From: Enterobacter sichuanensis
GTDB lineage: Bacteria > Pseudomonadota > Gammaproteobacteria > Enterobacterales > Enterobacteriaceae
DNA length: 62,496 bases
NCBI RefSeq assembly: GCF_002939185.1
Contig: NZ_POVL01000030.1
Location: 1 to 62,496, forward strand
Direction of reading: 5' to 3'
The notes under the pieces are model-generated. The model was not told where the DNA came from. It ran no database searches and was given only the letters and a program-made list of their open reading frames with translations. The translations under genes and the position numbers were made by a program. Within the stretch, counting starts at the first letter, position 1. Every line of letters starts with the position of its first letter. Positions 1 through 9,956 of this stretch are shown piece after piece.

Positions 1-466
1 CATGCTGTGGCACTACGACAAAGATCTGAGTGGCTATACTCTGGGCCAGGGCGGTTATTACAGCCCGCAGGAGTATGTCTCCTTCGCCCTGCCGGTGACC
101 TGGCGTAAACGCACGGAGAACTGGTCCTGGGAACTGGGGGGATCTGTCTCCTGGTCGCACTCCAAAACCAATGACGAGCTGCGCTACCCGGACCAGAGTC
201 TTATTCCAACCGATGAACCTGGCCGCTATACCGACCGGGGGGCGATGGAAACCGGCAGCAGCTCTTCAGGCACCGGTTATACCGCGCGGGCCATTATTGA
301 ACGTCGGGTGACCTCCAACTGGTTTGTTGGCCTGGGCGTGGATATTCAGGAAGCAAAAGACTATACCCCAAGCCATGCGCTGCTGTACGTACGCTACTCT
401 GCCGCAGGCTGGCAGGGTGATATGGACTTACCGCCGCAGCCGCTCATTCCTTACGCGGACTGGTAA
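1..466 (+). CDS. bcsC: Cellulose synthase outer membrane protein BcsC, C-terminal part (5' truncated by window edge)
   Basis: The last ~154 residues of BcsC, the periplasmic TPR/outer-membrane beta-barrel protein that exports cellulose. The frame is open to the left edge, so the start lies outside the window. The visible part is rich in alternating aromatic strands typical of a porin-like barrel (for example ALLYVRYS near the end) and ends PLIPYADW followed by TAA. The identification rests on this conserved C-terminus and on pdeK and dctA following, as in E. coli. No TPR repeats are visible because they lie upstream. The ATG at position 2 is an internal Met, not a start. Confidence 0.93.
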   Translation, partial: MLWHYDKDLSGYTLGQGGYYSPQEYVSFALPVTWRKRTENWSWELGGSVSWSHSKTNDELRYPDQSLIPTDEPGRYTDRGAMETGSSSSGTGYTARAIIERRVTSNWFVGLGVDIQEAKDYTPSHALLYVRYSAAGWQGDMDLPPQPLIPYADW

Positions 467-585
467 TCGGATTTTACTTAATCCATTTGTAAGTCTCTCT
501 TAAAAGTGCAGCAATCGGGTATACTCAGGCGCGCCAGGTTTACACCCTGGTGCGCCCTGCGCTTCGAGTTCTGTGGAGAGTCATT

Positions 586-2592
586 TTGCGTGTCAGCCGT
601 TCCTTAACGATCAAACAGATGGCGATGGTGTCTGCCGTCACAATGCTGTTTGTACTGCTATTTTGCGTAATTTTGCTGTTTCATTCCGTGCAGCAGAATC
701 GCTATAACACGGCTTCGCAATTAGAAAGTATTGCTCGCTCGGTGCGCGGCCCGCTCTCAGCCTCGATCCTGAAAGGTGATATTCCCGAAGCGGAAACCAT
801 TTTAAAACGCATCCAGCCTGCAGGCGTAGTCAGCCGCGCAGACGTGGTGCTGCCTAACCAGTTCCAGGCGCTGCGGATGAGCTTTATCCCTGAGCGTCCT
901 GTCCCGATGATGGTGATGCGCCTGTTTGAACTGCCGGTACAAATCTCGCTCCCCATTTACTCGCTTGAGCGTCCTGCCAACCCGCAGCCGCTAGCCTATC
1001 TCGTCCTGCAGGCGGACTCGTACCGCATGTATAAATTCGTCATGAGCTGGTTTGTCACGTTAGTGACCACTTGCTTACTTATGACGCTGATCCTCAGCGT
1101 GGCGCTGACCTGGTGCATTAACCGGCTGATCGTGCATCCGCTGCGGCGTATCGCCCGGGAGCTGAACACCCTTTCTCCACAGGACCAGATGGGCCATCAG
1201 CTTGAACTGCCGCGCCTTCATCATGACGATGAGATCGGCATGCTGGTGCGTAGCTACAACCTTAACCAGCAACGCATCCAGCGTCAGCAGGATGAGCTGA
1301 ACAGTAGCGCCACCCGCTTCCCGGTGTCGGAGCTCCCCAATAAAGCGTTTCTGATGGCAATGCTGGAGCAGACCGTCGCTCGCCAGCAGACTACGGCGTT
1401 GATGGTCATCGCCTGTGAAACCCTGCAGGACACGGCGGGCGTGCTCAAGGAGAGCCAGCGCGAGATGCTGCTGCTCACCCTGGTGGAAAAGGTGAAATCT
1501 GTGCTTGCGCCACGCATGGTGCTGACCCAGGTGAGCGGGTATGACCTGGTGGTGATTGCAAACGGGGTGAAAGAGCCGTGGCATGCAATCACATTAGGTC
1601 AGCAAGTACTCACTGTCATTAATGAGCGGCTCCCCATTCAGGGTATCCAGCTTCGTCCGAGCGCCAGCATCGGGATTGCCATGTACTATGGCGATCTGAC
1701 CGCGGAACAGCTTTATCGCCGCGCCTTTTCGGCGGCGTTCACCGCCCGTCGCAAAGGCAAAAATCAGATCCAGTTCTTCGACCCGGAGCAGATGGAAAAG
1801 GCGCAGCAGCGCCTGACGGAAGAGAGCGATATTCTGACCGCGCTGGATAACCGCCAGTTTGCCCTCTGGCTCCAGCCGCAGGTGGATTTGCACACGGGAG
1901 ACGTGAAAAGCGCCGAGGCGCTATTGCGGATGAAACAGCCGGATGGTTCATGGGAGTTGCCGGAAGGACTGATTGAGCGCATTGAATCCTGCGGTCTGAT
2001 GGTGACTATCGGATACTGGGTGCTGGAAGAGACCTGCCGTCAGCTTGCCGCCTGGCAGGAGCGCGGCGTGACGTTGCCGCTGTCGGTCAATTTGTCCGCC
2101 CTGCAGCTGAAGCACCCGACCATGGTGTCAGAGATGCTGGAGCTTATCCACCGTTACCGCATCAAACCGGATACCCTGACCCTGGAAGTGACAGAGAGTC
2201 GGCATATAGACGACCCTAATGAGGCCGTCGCCATTCTGAAGCCGCTGCGCCATGCCGGCATTCGCATTGCGCTGGATGATTTTGGCATGGGTTACGCCGG
2301 GCTGCGTCAGCTTCAGCACATGAAAACCCTGCCGGTGGATGTGTTGAAAATTGACAAAGCGTTTGTCGACGGTCTGCCGGGCGACAGCAGCATGGTGCAG
2401 GCGATTATCCATATGGCGCGCAGCCTCAACCTGCATCTTATTGCGGAGGGGATTGAAACCGAAGCGCAACGAAGCTGGCTGGCTGAGGCGGGCGTGGAGA
2501 GTGGACAGGGCTTCCTTTTTGCCCCGGCGGTTCCCGCGGATGTCTTTGAAGAACGTTACCTTTCTGGCGCTGGCCATCACGCAAAAGTGTAA
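586..2592 (+). CDS. pdeK: Cyclic-di-GMP phosphodiesterase PdeK (YhjK), degenerate GGDEF plus EAL
   Basis: Inner-membrane protein predicted to hydrolyse c-di-GMP next to the cellulose genes. Two membrane segments (about residues 12-33 and 150-178) flank a periplasmic region, then come a HAMP-like linker, a GGDEF domain and an EAL domain. The GGDEF signature is replaced by SGYDL near residue 317, so cyclase activity is unlikely. The EAL domain looks active: EALLR near residue 444, then [34 protein letters not shown] and AEGIETEAQ. The start chosen is TTG at 586 ([10 protein letters not shown]), with GGAGAG five bases upstream; it agrees with the E. coli N-terminus. An ATG at 550 would add 12 residues but has no good ribosome site. 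668 aa. Confidence 0.93.
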   Translation: MRVSRSLTIKQMAMVSAVTMLFVLLFCVILLFHSVQQNRYNTASQLESIARSVRGPLSASILKGDIPEAETILKRIQPAGVVSRADVVLPNQFQALRMSFIPERPVPMMVMRLFELPVQISLPIYSLERPANPQPLAYLVLQADSYRMYKFVMSWFVTLVTTCLLMTLILSVALTWCINRLIVHPLRRIARELNTLSPQDQMGHQLELPRLHHDDEIGMLVRSYNLNQQRIQRQQDELNSSATRFPVSELPNKAFLMAMLEQTVARQQTTALMVIACETLQDTAGVLKESQREMLLLTLVEKVKSVLAPRMVLTQVSGYDLVVIANGVKEPWHAITLGQQVLTVINERLPIQGIQLRPSASIGIAMYYGDLTAEQLYRRAFSAAFTARRKGKNQIQFFDPEQMEKAQQRLTEESDILTALDNRQFALWLQPQVDLHTGDVKSAEALLRMKQPDGSWELPEGLIERIESCGLMVTIGYWVLEETCRQLAAWQERGVTLPLSVNLSALQLKHPTMVSEMLELIHRYRIKPDTLTLEVTESRHIDDPNEAVAILKPLRHAGIRIALDDFGMGYAGLRQLQHMKTLPVDVLKIDKAFVDGLPGDSSMVQAIIHMARSLNLHLIAEGIETEAQRSWLAEAGVESGQGFLFAPAVPADVFEERYLSGAGHHAKV

Positions 2593-2712
2593 TTTTGTTG
2601 CTGGCTTGTGCGAGCCAGCTCAAAGTTCTTAACATTTGTGTTTCAAATTTGAACTGAGTTTATTTCTGTCCTGTTATGTGGGTGTTATTTTAAAGCCGCA
2701 GGTTAAGCATAA

Positions 2713-4036
<1,324 letters not shown>

Positions 4037-4038
<2 letters not shown>

Positions 4039-4131
4039 TCTTGTCACAAATGCCCGTATTCCCTTGTCGGGATGCGGGCTCCTGCGCATAATAACTGTTC
4101 GTACCTGTCATAATTCGACAAGATTTTTTTT
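4037..4131 (+). terminator. Possible branched terminator after dctA
   Basis: AATCTTGTC (4037-4045), overlapping the dctA stop codon, is the exact complement of GACAAGATT (4117-4125), which runs into eight T residues. The intervening 71 bases hold a second hairpin (GCCCG...CGGGC, about 4053-4080). The long outer stem plus T-run fits a branched Rho-independent terminator. The large loop makes this moderately uncertain. Confidence 0.45.
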
Positions 4132-4205
4132 GGGTATATTTCACTTCTGACCGTGACGTTTTGCCGAATGCGCGGTCTAATCGACGTGTTTTCATCGTCA
4201 TCTTT

Positions 4206-4238
4206 AAGAGTGAGGCGCGTCGCGAGGCACTCTTTTTT
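4206..4238 (+). terminator. Strong hairpin plus T-run just upstream of yhjJ
   Basis: AAGAGTG (4206-4212) pairs with CACTCTT (4228-4234). An inner CGC/GCG stem closes a GTC loop, and the T-run is 4233-4238. This is a textbook intrinsic terminator, yet it lies only about 28 bases before the yhjJ ATG and about 170 bases after dctA. It could therefore end a short RNA starting near 4145 or attenuate yhjJ. Confidence 0.7.
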
Positions 4239-4265
4239 AACCAGGAATGTTGATCAGAGGTTCAC

Positions 4266-5759
4266 ATGCAGGGCACAAAAATTCGACTCTTAACCGGCGG
4301 TTTGCTGATGATGGCAGCAGCCAGTTATGTGCAGGCAGATGCGCTCCAGCCAGACCCGGCCTGGCAACAAGGAACATTAGCGAACGGTTTTCAGTGGCAG
4401 GTGTTAGCCACGCCGCAGCGTCCCAGCGATCGTATTGAAATCCGTCTGTCCATTAATACCGGTTCCCTTACGGAAAGCACTCAGCAAACCGGTTTTAGCC
4501 ATTTTATTCCCCGGCTGGCGCTCACTCAGAGTGGCAGCTTGCAGGCTGTTCAGGTGCGTTCGCTTTGGCAACAGGCCATCGATCCGAAACGCCCACTCCC
4601 ACCGGCTGTTGTCTCGTATGACTACACCATGTTTAACCTGAGCCTGCCTAATAACCGTAACGATCTGCTTAAAGAAGCCCTCACTTATCTCTCCGATGCC
4701 TCTGGCAATCTGGCGATTACGCCGGACACCGTCAACTATGCGTTGAGCAACAGCGACATGGTGGCGACCTGGCCTGGTGATACCAAAGAGGACTGGTGGC
4801 GTTACCGCCTGAAAGGTTCCGCATTACTGGGGCACGATCCGGCTGAACCGCTGAAACAGCCGGTAGACGTCGAACAAGTTAAATCCTTCTACCAGAAATG
4901 GTACACCCCGGACGCGATGACGCTGATCGTGGTGGGTAACGTGGACAGCCGCGCAGTGGTTGAGCAGATCAACAAAGCGTTTGGCGATTTGAAAGGCAAG
5001 CGTGAATCACCGGCCCCGGTGCCGACTCTCTCTCCGCTGCGTGCAGAGCCTGTCAGCATCATGACGGACACCGTGCGTCAGGACCGACTCTCCGTGATGT
5101 GGGATAACGCCTGGCAGCCCATCCGTGAGTCCGCGGCGCTGTTGCGCTACTGGCGTGCCGATCTGGCCCGTGAAGCGCTGTTCTGGCATGTTCAGCAGAC
5201 GCTCAGTAAGAACAACGTGAAGAATATCGGTCTTGGCTTTGACTGCCGCGTGCTGTTCCAGCGTGCGCAATGCGCCATTAACGTTGAATCACCGGGCGAC
5301 AAGCTGAATGCAAATCTGGGCGTGGTCGCGAAAGAGCTCGCAAAAGTGCGTAAAGAGGGGCTTCCTGAAGAGGAGTTCAATGCTCTCGTGGCGCAGAAAA
5401 AACTGGAGCTGCAGAAGCTGTTTGCGACTTACGCTCGCGCCGATACCGACATTCTGATCAGCCAGCGTATTCGCTCTCTGCAGAACCAGGTGGTGGACAT
5501 TGCGCCGGAACAGTACCAGAAGCTTCGTCAGGACTTCCTGAACGGTCTGACCGTCGAGATGCTCAATCAGGACCTCCGTCAGCAGCTGTCGCAGGATATG
5601 GCGTTGATCCTCCTGCAACCGAAAGGCGAGCCGGAATATGACATGAAGGAACTGCAGACAACCTGGGATTCCATTATGGCTACCGCGCCGCAGCCAGCGC
5701 AGGCCGCGACGGCGGATGATTTACACCCGGATGCGACGGATATTCCGCAGGGGCAGTAA
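4266..5759 (+). CDS. yhjJ: Periplasmic M16-peptidase-like protein YhjJ, zinc motif missing
   Basis: Homologue of zinc peptidase family M16 of about the E. coli YhjJ length (497 aa). The N-terminus (RLLTGGLLMMAAASYVQA, then DAL) is a clear Sec signal peptide with likely cleavage after VQA, so the protein is periplasmic. Two M16-like lobes are recognisable. The catalytic HxxEH motif is replaced by HFIPR near residue 79, so peptidase activity is unlikely and a binding or chaperone role is inferred. The ATG at 4266 follows AGAGG by five bases. The gene is separated from dctA by two terminator-like structures and converges on kdgK. Its function is not established. Confidence 0.93.
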   Translation: MQGTKIRLLTGGLLMMAAASYVQADALQPDPAWQQGTLANGFQWQVLATPQRPSDRIEIRLSINTGSLTESTQQTGFSHFIPRLALTQSGSLQAVQVRSLWQQAIDPKRPLPPAVVSYDYTMFNLSLPNNRNDLLKEALTYLSDASGNLAITPDTVNYALSNSDMVATWPGDTKEDWWRYRLKGSALLGHDPAEPLKQPVDVEQVKSFYQKWYTPDAMTLIVVGNVDSRAVVEQINKAFGDLKGKRESPAPVPTLSPLRAEPVSIMTDTVRQDRLSVMWDNAWQPIRESAALLRYWRADLAREALFWHVQQTLSKNNVKNIGLGFDCRVLFQRAQCAINVESPGDKLNANLGVVAKELAKVRKEGLPEEEFNALVAQKKLELQKLFATYARADTDILISQRIRSLQNQVVDIAPEQYQKLRQDFLNGLTVEMLNQDLRQQLSQDMALILLQPKGEPEYDMKELQTTWDSIMATAPQPAQAATADDLHPDATDIPQGQ

Positions 5760-5770
5760 TGCTTAAATAT

Positions 5771-5817
5771 TCCCTCTCCCTGTGGGAGAGGGTTAGGGTG
5801 AGGGCAACAGCCCGCAC
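5771..5817. repeat. CCCTCTCCC/GGGAGAGGG palindromic repeat, copy A1
   Basis: Hairpin CCCTCTCCC-TGT-GGGAGAGGG (5772-5792) followed by the tail TTAGGGTGAGGGCA and GCCCGCACC. The same unit recurs near 17841, 24972 (inverted), 47175 (inverted) and at the right edge. This copy lies between the convergent yhjJ and kdgK genes and probably also works as a transcription end signal. Confidence 0.85.
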
Positions 5818-5822
5818 CTGAC

Positions 5823-6752
5823 TTAAACAGGCATCGCCTCACGCGGAATAATCGCCCCGCGATACTGAATGACGGTGCTGGCCGTCAGGTGCCCACGCTG
5901 TGCTGCCGCTTCCGGCGTGCCGCCCGTCAGACGCACCGCCAGATACCCCGCGCTGAATGAATCACCCGCCGCCGTGGTATCAATCACGTTCTCTCTGGCA
6001 AGCTTCACCGCCGGGACGTCAACCACCGCTTCCCCCGTAATCGCCACCAGACACGACTCCGCGCCGCGCTTAATCACCACTTCTTTCACGCCCGCCGCCT
6101 GCGTGCGCGCAATCACGTCCTCTACCGGTTTTTCTCCCCACAGGGCGTCTTCATCGTCGAGGGTCAGGAAGGCGATGTCGGTGCATTGCAGCATCTGCTG
6201 ATAGACCTGCTGCGTCTCTTCGCGGCTGGCCCACAGGCGTGGACGGTAGTTGTTATCGAAAATCACCTTCCCGCCGTTGGCGCGGCACTCGCGCAGCAAC
6301 GACAGCAGTTTTTCGCGGCTGGACGGGCTCAGAATAGCCAGGCTAATCCCGCTCAGATAGAGGTAGTCAAACGTCGCCAGCGTTTCGCAAAGGGCGGCGG
6401 CGTCGTCGCTCTCCAGCCAGTATTTCGCCGCGGCTTCGTTACGCCAGTAGTAGAACGTACGCTCGCCGGTCTCGTCGGTCTCAATGTAATACAAACCCGG
6501 CAGGCGGTTTTCCATACGCTGGATCAGTGAGGTATCAATATGTTCACTCTGCCAGGCCTCAAGCATCTGCTGGCTGAAGCTGTCCGTCCCCAGGGCGGTA
6601 ACGTAGTTCACGGTGAGCGCCTCAGGCGCAACCTGACGGGCAATATAAACGGAGGTGTTTAACGTATCGCCACCAAATCCGCGGCTGACGTCCGCGCCTT
6701 TTTGGGACAGCTCAATCATGCATTCGCCAATCACGGCAATTTTTTTAGACAT
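5823..6752 (-). CDS. kdgK: 2-dehydro-3-deoxygluconokinase KdgK
   Basis: Phosphorylates 2-keto-3-deoxygluconate (KDG) with ATP in the catabolism of pectin and uronates, feeding the Entner-Doudoroff aldolase. 309 aa, as in E. coli. PfkB/ribokinase family marks are GFGGDTLNTSVYIAR near residue 27 and the catalytic block DTTAAGDSFSAGYLA near residue 255, whose second Asp is the catalytic base. It is transcribed away from pdeH. A good KdgR operator lies upstream, consistent with pathway-specific repression. Confidence 0.97.
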   Translation of the reverse strand: MSKKIAVIGECMIELSQKGADVSRGFGGDTLNTSVYIARQVAPEALTVNYVTALGTDSFSQQMLEAWQSEHIDTSLIQRMENRLPGLYYIETDETGERTFYYWRNEAAAKYWLESDDAAALCETLATFDYLYLSGISLAILSPSSREKLLSLLRECRANGGKVIFDNNYRPRLWASREETQQVYQQMLQCTDIAFLTLDDEDALWGEKPVEDVIARTQAAGVKEVVIKRGAESCLVAITGEAVVDVPAVKLARENVIDTTAAGDSFSAGYLAVRLTGGTPEAAAQRGHLTASTVIQYRGAIIPREAMPV

Positions 6753-6818
6753 AGTCGTGAACCTGAACAGAGTAATTTTCGCTAGTGTGCGCTGGGTGAA
6801 TTAACAGGTCAACTATAT

Positions 6819-6833
6819 TAAAACAACGTTCCA
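6819..6833. promoter_or_regulatory. KdgR operator upstream of kdgK
   Basis: TAAAACAACGTTCCA matches the KdgR consensus TGAAACAnTGTTTCA at 11 of 14 defined positions and is embedded in A/T-rich flanks as usual. It sits 67-81 bases upstream of the kdgK ATG, just ahead of a likely -35 (TTGACC on the minus strand, 6807-6812) with a weak -10 (CACACT, 6784-6789) 17 bases further on. Confidence 0.7.
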
Positions 6834-6907
6834 TTATTTTATTTGAGCCAGCGCGTGTTCCTGCTCATTGCTGTCATCTTAATTTCATTTTCCGGGTTAA
6901 TTGAACA

Positions 6908-6934
6908 TAAAGTTCTCAATTGCCGCGCCGATAA
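6908..6934 (+). promoter_or_regulatory. Sigma-28 (FliA) flagellar promoter of pdeH
   Basis: TAAAGTTC (6908-6915), an 11-base spacer and GCCGATAA (6927-6934) match the FliA consensus TAAAGTTT-N11-GCCGATAA at every position but one. It lies about 47 bases upstream of the pdeH ATG. E. coli yhjH/pdeH is a known flagellar class 3 gene, so the assignment is strong. Confidence 0.92.
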
Positions 6935-6981
6935 TCCTGTGACGAGTCCAGAAAGGCCATCCCAACAACAGGACATCTGAA

Positions 6982-7755
6982 ATGAAGTCAGAGCAGGTTA
7001 TCCAGCGGCTGAGCACTACGCCTGAGGCAAGTATTGAGAACTTGCAGGAGCATCGCTACTGGCTGCAATGTGAGCGCGCGTACACCTATCAGCCGATCTA
7101 CCGAACGGATGGCCGACTGATGGCCATTGAAATATTGACCGTGGTGACGCACCCCTCAAACCCTACTCAGCGTATTGCACCGGATCGCTACTTTGCCGAA
7201 GTGGCCGTTCGCCAGCGTCTGGATGTGCTGGAAGAGCAGCTCCGTATGCTGGCGACGAAGCAGACCTTTTTCGAACAGCACGATATCCTCGCCTCGGTCA
7301 ACGTTGATGGCCCGACTCTGCTGGCGCTGCGTCAGAATGCGAAATTGCAGGAACTGATCGCCACCCTGCCGTGGATGCGCTTTGAGCTGGTGGAGCATGT
7401 CCGCCTGCCGCAGGACTCCTCGTTTGCGTCGATGTGCGAATTTGGCCCGCTATGGCTGGATGATTTTGGCACCGGCATGGCGAACTTCTCCGCCCTGAGT
7501 GAAGTGCGCTACGACTACATTAAAGTGGCTCGCGATCTGTTTATTATGCTGCGCCAGACCCCGGAAGGGCGGAATCTGTTTACGCTGTTATTACAGCTGA
7601 TGAACCGCTATTGCCAGGGCGTGATTGTTGAAGGTGTGGAAACCCTGGAAGAGTGGCGTGATGTGCAAAACTCTCCCGCCGCGGCGGCGCAAGGCTATTT
7701 CCTCTCTCGCCCGGTACCCATGGATCGCCTCGATAGCGTGATAACGACCCTCTGA
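6982..7755 (+). CDS. pdeH: Cyclic-di-GMP phosphodiesterase PdeH (YhjH)
   Basis: Stand-alone soluble EAL-domain enzyme, 257 aa, that keeps c-di-GMP low in motile cells and so opposes the flagellar brake YcgR. Motifs seen are VEILTV-like ALEILTV in the EAL position (AIEILTVV near residue 48), SVNVDGPTL, FELVEH, LWLDDFGTGMANFSAL, YDYIKVARDLF and VIVEGVETLEEW. The first motif reads IEI rather than EAL, as is normal for this family. ACAGGA precedes the ATG. It is divergent from kdgK and driven by the FliA promoter just upstream. Confidence 0.96.
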   Translation: MKSEQVIQRLSTTPEASIENLQEHRYWLQCERAYTYQPIYRTDGRLMAIEILTVVTHPSNPTQRIAPDRYFAEVAVRQRLDVLEEQLRMLATKQTFFEQHDILASVNVDGPTLLALRQNAKLQELIATLPWMRFELVEHVRLPQDSSFASMCEFGPLWLDDFGTGMANFSALSEVRYDYIKVARDLFIMLRQTPEGRNLFTLLLQLMNRYCQGVIVEGVETLEEWRDVQNSPAAAAQGYFLSRPVPMDRLDSVITTL

Positions 7756-7820
7756 TAAGCCCGCTTCCCTTTGTCTGGACTATAGTTTTACAGGACAGGT
7801 CATCAGGAAAGGGGATAAAA

Positions 7821-9863
7821 ATGACGAAAACAACCAGGGTAATCTCCTGGACCGCAGGGATTTTCTTGTTGTTGATTGTGGTCGTCGTCATCATTATTGC
7901 GACGTTTGACTGGAACCGCCTTAAGCCGACCATCAACCAGAAAGTCTCAACCGAGCTGAATCGCCCCTTCGCTATACGCGGTGATTTAGGGGTAGTGTGG
8001 GAGCGTCAGAAGGAGGAGCCCGGCTGGCGAAGCTGGATCCCCTGGCCACATGTCCACGCCGATGACATCATTCTCGGCAACCCGCACGATATCCCGGAAG
8101 TGACCATGGTTCACCTCCCTCGCGTTGAAGCTACGCTGGCTCCGCTCGCGCTCTTCACCAAAACGGTCTATCTGCCGTGGATCAAGCTGCAGCAGCCCGA
8201 TGCGCGCCTGATCCGTCTCTCTGAAAAAAACAACAACTGGACCTTTAACCTTGCCAGCGACGGCGAAAAAGATCCGCATGCCCGGCCCTCGTCCTGGTCA
8301 TTCCGTCTCGACAATATTCTCTTCGATCGCGGACGGATCTCCATCGACGATAAAGTCAGCAAAGCAGATGTGGAGATCCTGGTCGATCCGCTCGGCAAGC
8401 CGCTGCCGTTTAGCGAGGTGACGGGCACGAAAGCCAAAGGCGACACCGCAAGCGTAGGGGATTACGTCTTCGGCCTGACGGCAAAAGGGCGCTACAACGG
8501 CCAGCCGCTCAGCGGAAAAGGGAAAATGGGCGGTATGCTGGCGCTCCGCAGTGAAGGCACGCCGTTCCCGGTGCAGGCGGATTTCCGCTCCGGGAACACC
8601 CGTGTGGCGTTTGTGGGGACGGTCAACGACCCGATGAACATGGGCGGCGTCGATCTTCAGCTCAAATTTGCCGGTGATTCGCTGGGTGAGCTGTATGAAC
8701 TGACCGGCGTACTGCTCCCGGATACCCCGCCGTTCGAAACGGACGGGCACCTGGTCGCCAAAATCGACAGCGAAAAATCCTCTGTTTTTAACTACCGGGA
8801 TTTTAACGGCCGCATCGGCGACAGCGATATCCACGGTTCGCTGACCTACACCACCGGGAAACCGCGCCCCAGACTGGAGGGGGACGTCGAGTCCCGTCAG
8901 CTGCGACTCGCCGACCTGGGTCCGCTGATTGGTGTCGATTCCGGCAAAGGGACGAAGTCAAAAGAGGTGAAGAAAGATCTCCAGCCAGCCGGGAAAGTAC
9001 TGCCCTATGACCGCTTTGAGACGGATAAGTGGGATGTGATGGACGCGGACGTGCGTTTCAAAGGCAGAAAAATTGAGCACGGCAGCACGCTGCCAATCAG
9101 CAATCTTTCGACCCATATCCTCCTTATAAATGCCGACCTGCGCCTGCAGCCGCTGAAGTTTGGTATGGCGGGTGGGACCATCTCGTCGAACATTCACCTC
9201 GAAGGCGATAAAAAGCCGATGCAGGGGCGAGCCGATATTCAGGCCCGCAGGCTCAAGCTGAAAGAGCTGATGCCCGATGTGGAGCTGATGCAGAAAACCC
9301 TCGGTGAAATGAACGGCGATGCCGACATACGCGGCGTGGGGAACTCCGTGGCGGCGCTGCTGGGAAGCAGTAACGGTAACCTCAAGCTGCTGATGAACGA
9401 CGGGCTGGTGAGCCGCAACCTGATGGAGATCCTCGGGCTGAACGTCGGGAACTATATCATCGGGCAAATCTTCGGTGACGATGAGGTGCGGGTGAACTGT
9501 GCGGCGGCCAACCTGGACCTGGTGAACGGTGTGGCGCGTCCGCAGATTTTTGCCTTTGACACGGAAAACGCGGTGATCAACGTGACCGGCACCGCCAGCA
9601 TGGCCTCGGAGCAGCTTGATTTGACCATTGACCCGGAAAGTAAGGGGATCCGTATCATCACCTTGCGTTCGCCGCTGTATGTGCGCGGCACTTTCAAAAA
9701 ACCGCAGGCGGGGGTGAAGCCTGGCCCGCTGATTGCACGCGGCGCGGTGGCCGCAGCTCTCGCGACGCTGGTCACCCCAGCCGCAGCGCTGCTGGCGTTG
9801 ATTTCACCGTCAGAAGGGGAAGCGAATCAGTGCCGGAATATTTTGTCGCAGATGAAGAAGTAA
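7821..9863 (+). CDS. yhjG: AsmA-family envelope protein YhjG
   Basis: 680 aa. One N-terminal membrane anchor (about residues 8-28, GIFLLLIVVVVIIIATF) is followed by FDWNRLKPTINQKVSTELNRP, the usual opening of AsmA-like proteins, then a long beta-rich periplasmic region and a hydrophobic Ala-rich stretch near residues 635-660. AsmA-like proteins are thought to form hydrophobic-groove bridges for phospholipid transport between membranes. This paralogue's exact role is unknown. GGAAAGGGG supplies the ribosome site. It follows pdeH by 65 bases on the same strand and may be partly co-transcribed. Confidence 0.9.
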   Translation: MTKTTRVISWTAGIFLLLIVVVVIIIATFDWNRLKPTINQKVSTELNRPFAIRGDLGVVWERQKEEPGWRSWIPWPHVHADDIILGNPHDIPEVTMVHLPRVEATLAPLALFTKTVYLPWIKLQQPDARLIRLSEKNNNWTFNLASDGEKDPHARPSSWSFRLDNILFDRGRISIDDKVSKADVEILVDPLGKPLPFSEVTGTKAKGDTASVGDYVFGLTAKGRYNGQPLSGKGKMGGMLALRSEGTPFPVQADFRSGNTRVAFVGTVNDPMNMGGVDLQLKFAGDSLGELYELTGVLLPDTPPFETDGHLVAKIDSEKSSVFNYRDFNGRIGDSDIHGSLTYTTGKPRPRLEGDVESRQLRLADLGPLIGVDSGKGTKSKEVKKDLQPAGKVLPYDRFETDKWDVMDADVRFKGRKIEHGSTLPISNLSTHILLINADLRLQPLKFGMAGGTISSNIHLEGDKKPMQGRADIQARRLKLKELMPDVELMQKTLGEMNGDADIRGVGNSVAALLGSSNGNLKLLMNDGLVSRNLMEILGLNVGNYIIGQIFGDDEVRVNCAAANLDLVNGVARPQIFAFDTENAVINVTGTASMASEQLDLTIDPESKGIRIITLRSPLYVRGTFKKPQAGVKPGPLIARGAVAAALATLVTPAAALLALISPSEGEANQCRNILSQMKK

Positions 9864-9879
9864 GGTGCGGTCTGTTATT

Positions 9880-9951
9880 GCCGGGTGGCGCTGCGCTTAC
9901 CCGGCCTACATTTGAATCGTAGGCCGGGTAAGGCATAGCCGCCACCCGGCA
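9880..9951. repeat. REP/BIME element, copy B1
   Basis: Two inverted REP units, GCCGGGTGGCG...TTACCCGGCCTAC and GTAGGCCGGGTAA...CGCCACCCGGC, face each other around a short spacer. The element lies between the convergent yhjG and yhjE genes. Related copies are near 25068, 30851 and 58705. Confidence 0.92.
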
Positions 9952-9956
9952 TTAGC

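Noticed and set aside
9880..9951. CRISPR-like array from repeated palindromes
   Set aside because: Copies are scattered singly, with no regular spacers and no cas genes; they are REP elements.
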